Assembly: GCA_040218415.1 (NCBI GenBank)
Contig: JAVJRN010000079.1
Coordinates: forward strand, 1-64,000
DNA length: 64,000 bases
DNA from: JAVJRN01 sp040218415
GTDB lineage: Bacteria > Bacteroidota > Bacteroidia > Cytophagales > Cyclobacteriaceae
Direction: 5' to 3'
Below, piece after piece: positions 62,744 to 64,000 of this stretch. The first letter of the stretch is position 1, and each line of letters opens with the position of its first letter. A program made the translations under genes and the position numbers. The notes beneath the pieces were generated by a model, which had not been told where the DNA came from, searched no databases, and saw only the letters and a program-made list of their open reading frames with translations.

Positions 62744-63517
62744 TTATTCCGGGGTTACATAAGCAGCTGTGATACCACCATCTACTAAAAATTCTGTGCC
62801 AGTAATATAACTCGCATCATCAGAGGCAAGGAATAAGGCTGATTTGGCCATTTCATCTGCTTCACCGAAACGACCCATAGGTATATGCACCAATCTTCGC
62901 TGCTTTTTGGCCTCAGTATCCAAAAACTTCATCAATAATTCAGTTCTCAATGGACCTGGACATAAAGCATTTACACGAATATTTTCTCGGGCATGAATTA
63001 CCGCCAATTCTCTTGTCATAGATAATACAGCGCCTTTGCTGGCTGTATAAGCTATCTGAGGTGTGGCCGCACCCAAAAGTGACACGAAAGATGCGGTGTT
63101 AATCACGCTCCCTCCACCTGCTCTTTTCAAAGCTGGAATCCCATATTTACAGCCTAAAAAAACACCCTTAGCATTGATATTCATGGTTAAATCCCAAGTA
63201 TCTTCGGTCGTGTTCTCGCTGCTATCATCTTGACTATCCATGATACCTGCATTATTGAAAAGAATATTGAGCTTACCAAACTGCATCTCTGCCATTTCGA
63301 TCATTGCTTCACAATCTGCGGCGATCGAGACATCAGCATGAATATAGATGGCATCACCTCCTAAGTTAAGAATTTCCTTTTCGAGCTTAGCCCCTTCAAA
63401 GTCATTTACATCAGCAATGACAATTTTCGCTCCTTCCTGAGCAAAAAGAAGCGCAGAGGCCTTGCCTATACCACTTGAACCTCCAGTAATTAATGCGACT
63501 TTATTTTTGAGTCTCAT
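62744..63517 (-). CDS. short-chain dehydrogenase/reductase (SDR)
   Basis: A 257-residue classical SDR: cofactor motif TGGSSGIG (11-18), NNAG (88-91), and the catalytic S143-Y157-K161 (INTASFVSLLG, YTASKGAV). The aspartate at the end of beta-2 (VIADVNDFEG) favours NAD over NADP. It interconverts an alcohol and a ketone or aldehyde; in this cluster it could oxidise an alcohol intermediate before the aldehyde dehydrogenase. It sits 57 bases downstream of the glutamine synthetase-like gene and 9 bases upstream of the ALDH. Confidence 0.92.
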   Translation of the reverse strand: MRLKNKVALITGGSSGIGKASALLFAQEGAKIVIADVNDFEGAKLEKEILNLGGDAIYIHADVSIAADCEAMIEMAEMQFGKLNILFNNAGIMDSQDDSSENTTEDTWDLTMNINAKGVFLGCKYGIPALKRAGGGSVINTASFVSLLGAATPQIAYTASKGAVLSMTRELAVIHARENIRVNALCPGPLRTELLMKFLDTEAKKQRRLVHIPMGRFGEADEMAKSALFLASDDASYITGTEFLVDGGITAAYVTPE

Positions 63518-63574
63518 AGATCATATTATTTAAATTGATTGGCTTATCACTTCACTTGATTCTTTGTAACAATA

Positions 63575-64000
63575 TTATATTCTTTCAAAATAGCGCTGTT
63601 TTTCCCAATCGGTAACTGAGGTTTCGAAAGCAGCAACTTCTTTTTTATAGAAATGAGCATAATGAGACTGCACCGCTTCGCCAAAAGTATTTTTCACAAA
63701 TTGACTTTTTTCGAAAGTACTGACAGCATCCTTCAGCGTCCTAGGCACATGGGGTAAATGCCTCGCTTCATAAATATCTCCAACGAAACATTCAGGTGGT
63801 GCTATTTTATCTTTTATTCCTTGCAGCCCTGAAGCAATAGAAGCAGCAAAAGCCAAGTAAGGATTACAATCTGCCCCAGGAATTCGGCATTCTATGCGGA
63901 GACTTTTACCCGCCCCGACTACACGAAATCCTGCTGTCCGGTTATCGCGACTCCATGCAATTCTGGTTGGTGCCCAGCTGCCGTCTATATATCTTTTATA
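63575..64000 (-). CDS. glutamine synthetase-like enzyme, C-terminal part (cut by window edge)
   Basis: The last 141 residues of a glutamine synthetase-superfamily protein. The frame is open through the right edge, beginning YKRYIDGSWAPTRIAWSRDN, then GAGKSLRIECRIPGADCNPY, and LAFAASIASGLQGI. The active-site arginine region (RIECRIPGADCNPY) is typical of the GSI/GSIII fold and in particular of gamma-glutamyl-amine ligases such as PuuA. A shorter frame from a Leu codon at 63856 is not the real start. Together with the adjoining SDR, ALDH and GATase, it suggests ATP-dependent gamma-glutamylation of an amine rather than ammonia assimilation. Confidence 0.85.
   Translation of the reverse strand, partial: YKRYIDGSWAPTRIAWSRDNRTAGFRVVGAGKSLRIECRIPGADCNPYLAFAASIASGLQGIKDKIAPPECFVGDIYEARHLPHVPRTLKDAVSTFEKSQFVKNTFGEAVQSHYAHFYKKEVAAFETSVTDWEKQRYFERI

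Noticed and set aside
63575..63856. A separate 93-residue protein starting at 63856
   Set aside because: The supposed start is a TTG leucine codon inside a frame that continues uninterrupted to the window edge as glutamine synthetase.

Overview
The window comes from a marine-type member of the Bacteroidota, most likely a Cytophagales-like gliding bacterium. The evidence is two giant secreted proteins and one large one with type IX secretion (T9SS) C-terminal sorting domains, many families typical of the phylum (DUF2490, DUF3078, DUF4252, DUF5117/5118-like metalloprotease, DUF547), TAnnTTTG-type -7 promoter motifs and AT-rich intergenic DNA. No rRNA, CRISPR array, transposase or integrase gene is present.

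Positions 1-3750 look like the end of an integron-type gene-cassette array. Five long imperfect palindromes with attC architecture separate small, same-strand, mostly promoterless genes: a cut-off gene, a membrane protein, an LprI-like secreted protein, a DUF4160 / DUF2442-XRE pair resembling a toxin-antitoxin module, and a pair of tiny membrane proteins. The integrase would lie outside the window.

Positions 3750-18430 are chromosomal: an SRPBCC protein and a Crp/Fnr regulator, a decayed zinc-type dehydrogenase, a large secreted zinc metalloprotease, a DEAD-box helicase with a DEYD motif, menC divergent from queA, an MscS channel, outer-membrane-type DUF2490 and DUF3078 proteins, a DUF3298 lipoprotein, an acyl-CoA ligase, a very unusual 164-nt class II tRNA-like gene with an approximately 92-nt variable arm, and an Lrp/AsnC regulator.

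Positions 18526-42773 are almost entirely two tandem paralogous giant genes (3480 and 4514 aa). They encode T9SS-secreted proteins built of thrombospondin type 3-like, Asp-rich calcium-binding repeats with a few interrupting beta-sandwich-like domains and shared N- and C-terminal modules. They are probably cell-surface or extracellular adhesive fibres.

Positions 43348-64000 hold ordinary chromosomal genes: a cold-shock protein; a GNAT-nitrilase fusion; AlkB-like and cupin proteins; an operon of DsbA-like, DUF547, lipoprotein and T9SS-secreted VPS10/BNR-like genes; purB; a PaaE-like reductase; an ECF sigma operon with two DUF4252 proteins and an ABC transporter; an AI-2E-family permease; and, running off the right edge, a four-gene cluster (glutamine synthetase-like, SDR, aldehyde dehydrogenase, class I amidotransferase). 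That cluster looks like a gamma-glutamylation pathway for catabolism of an amine.
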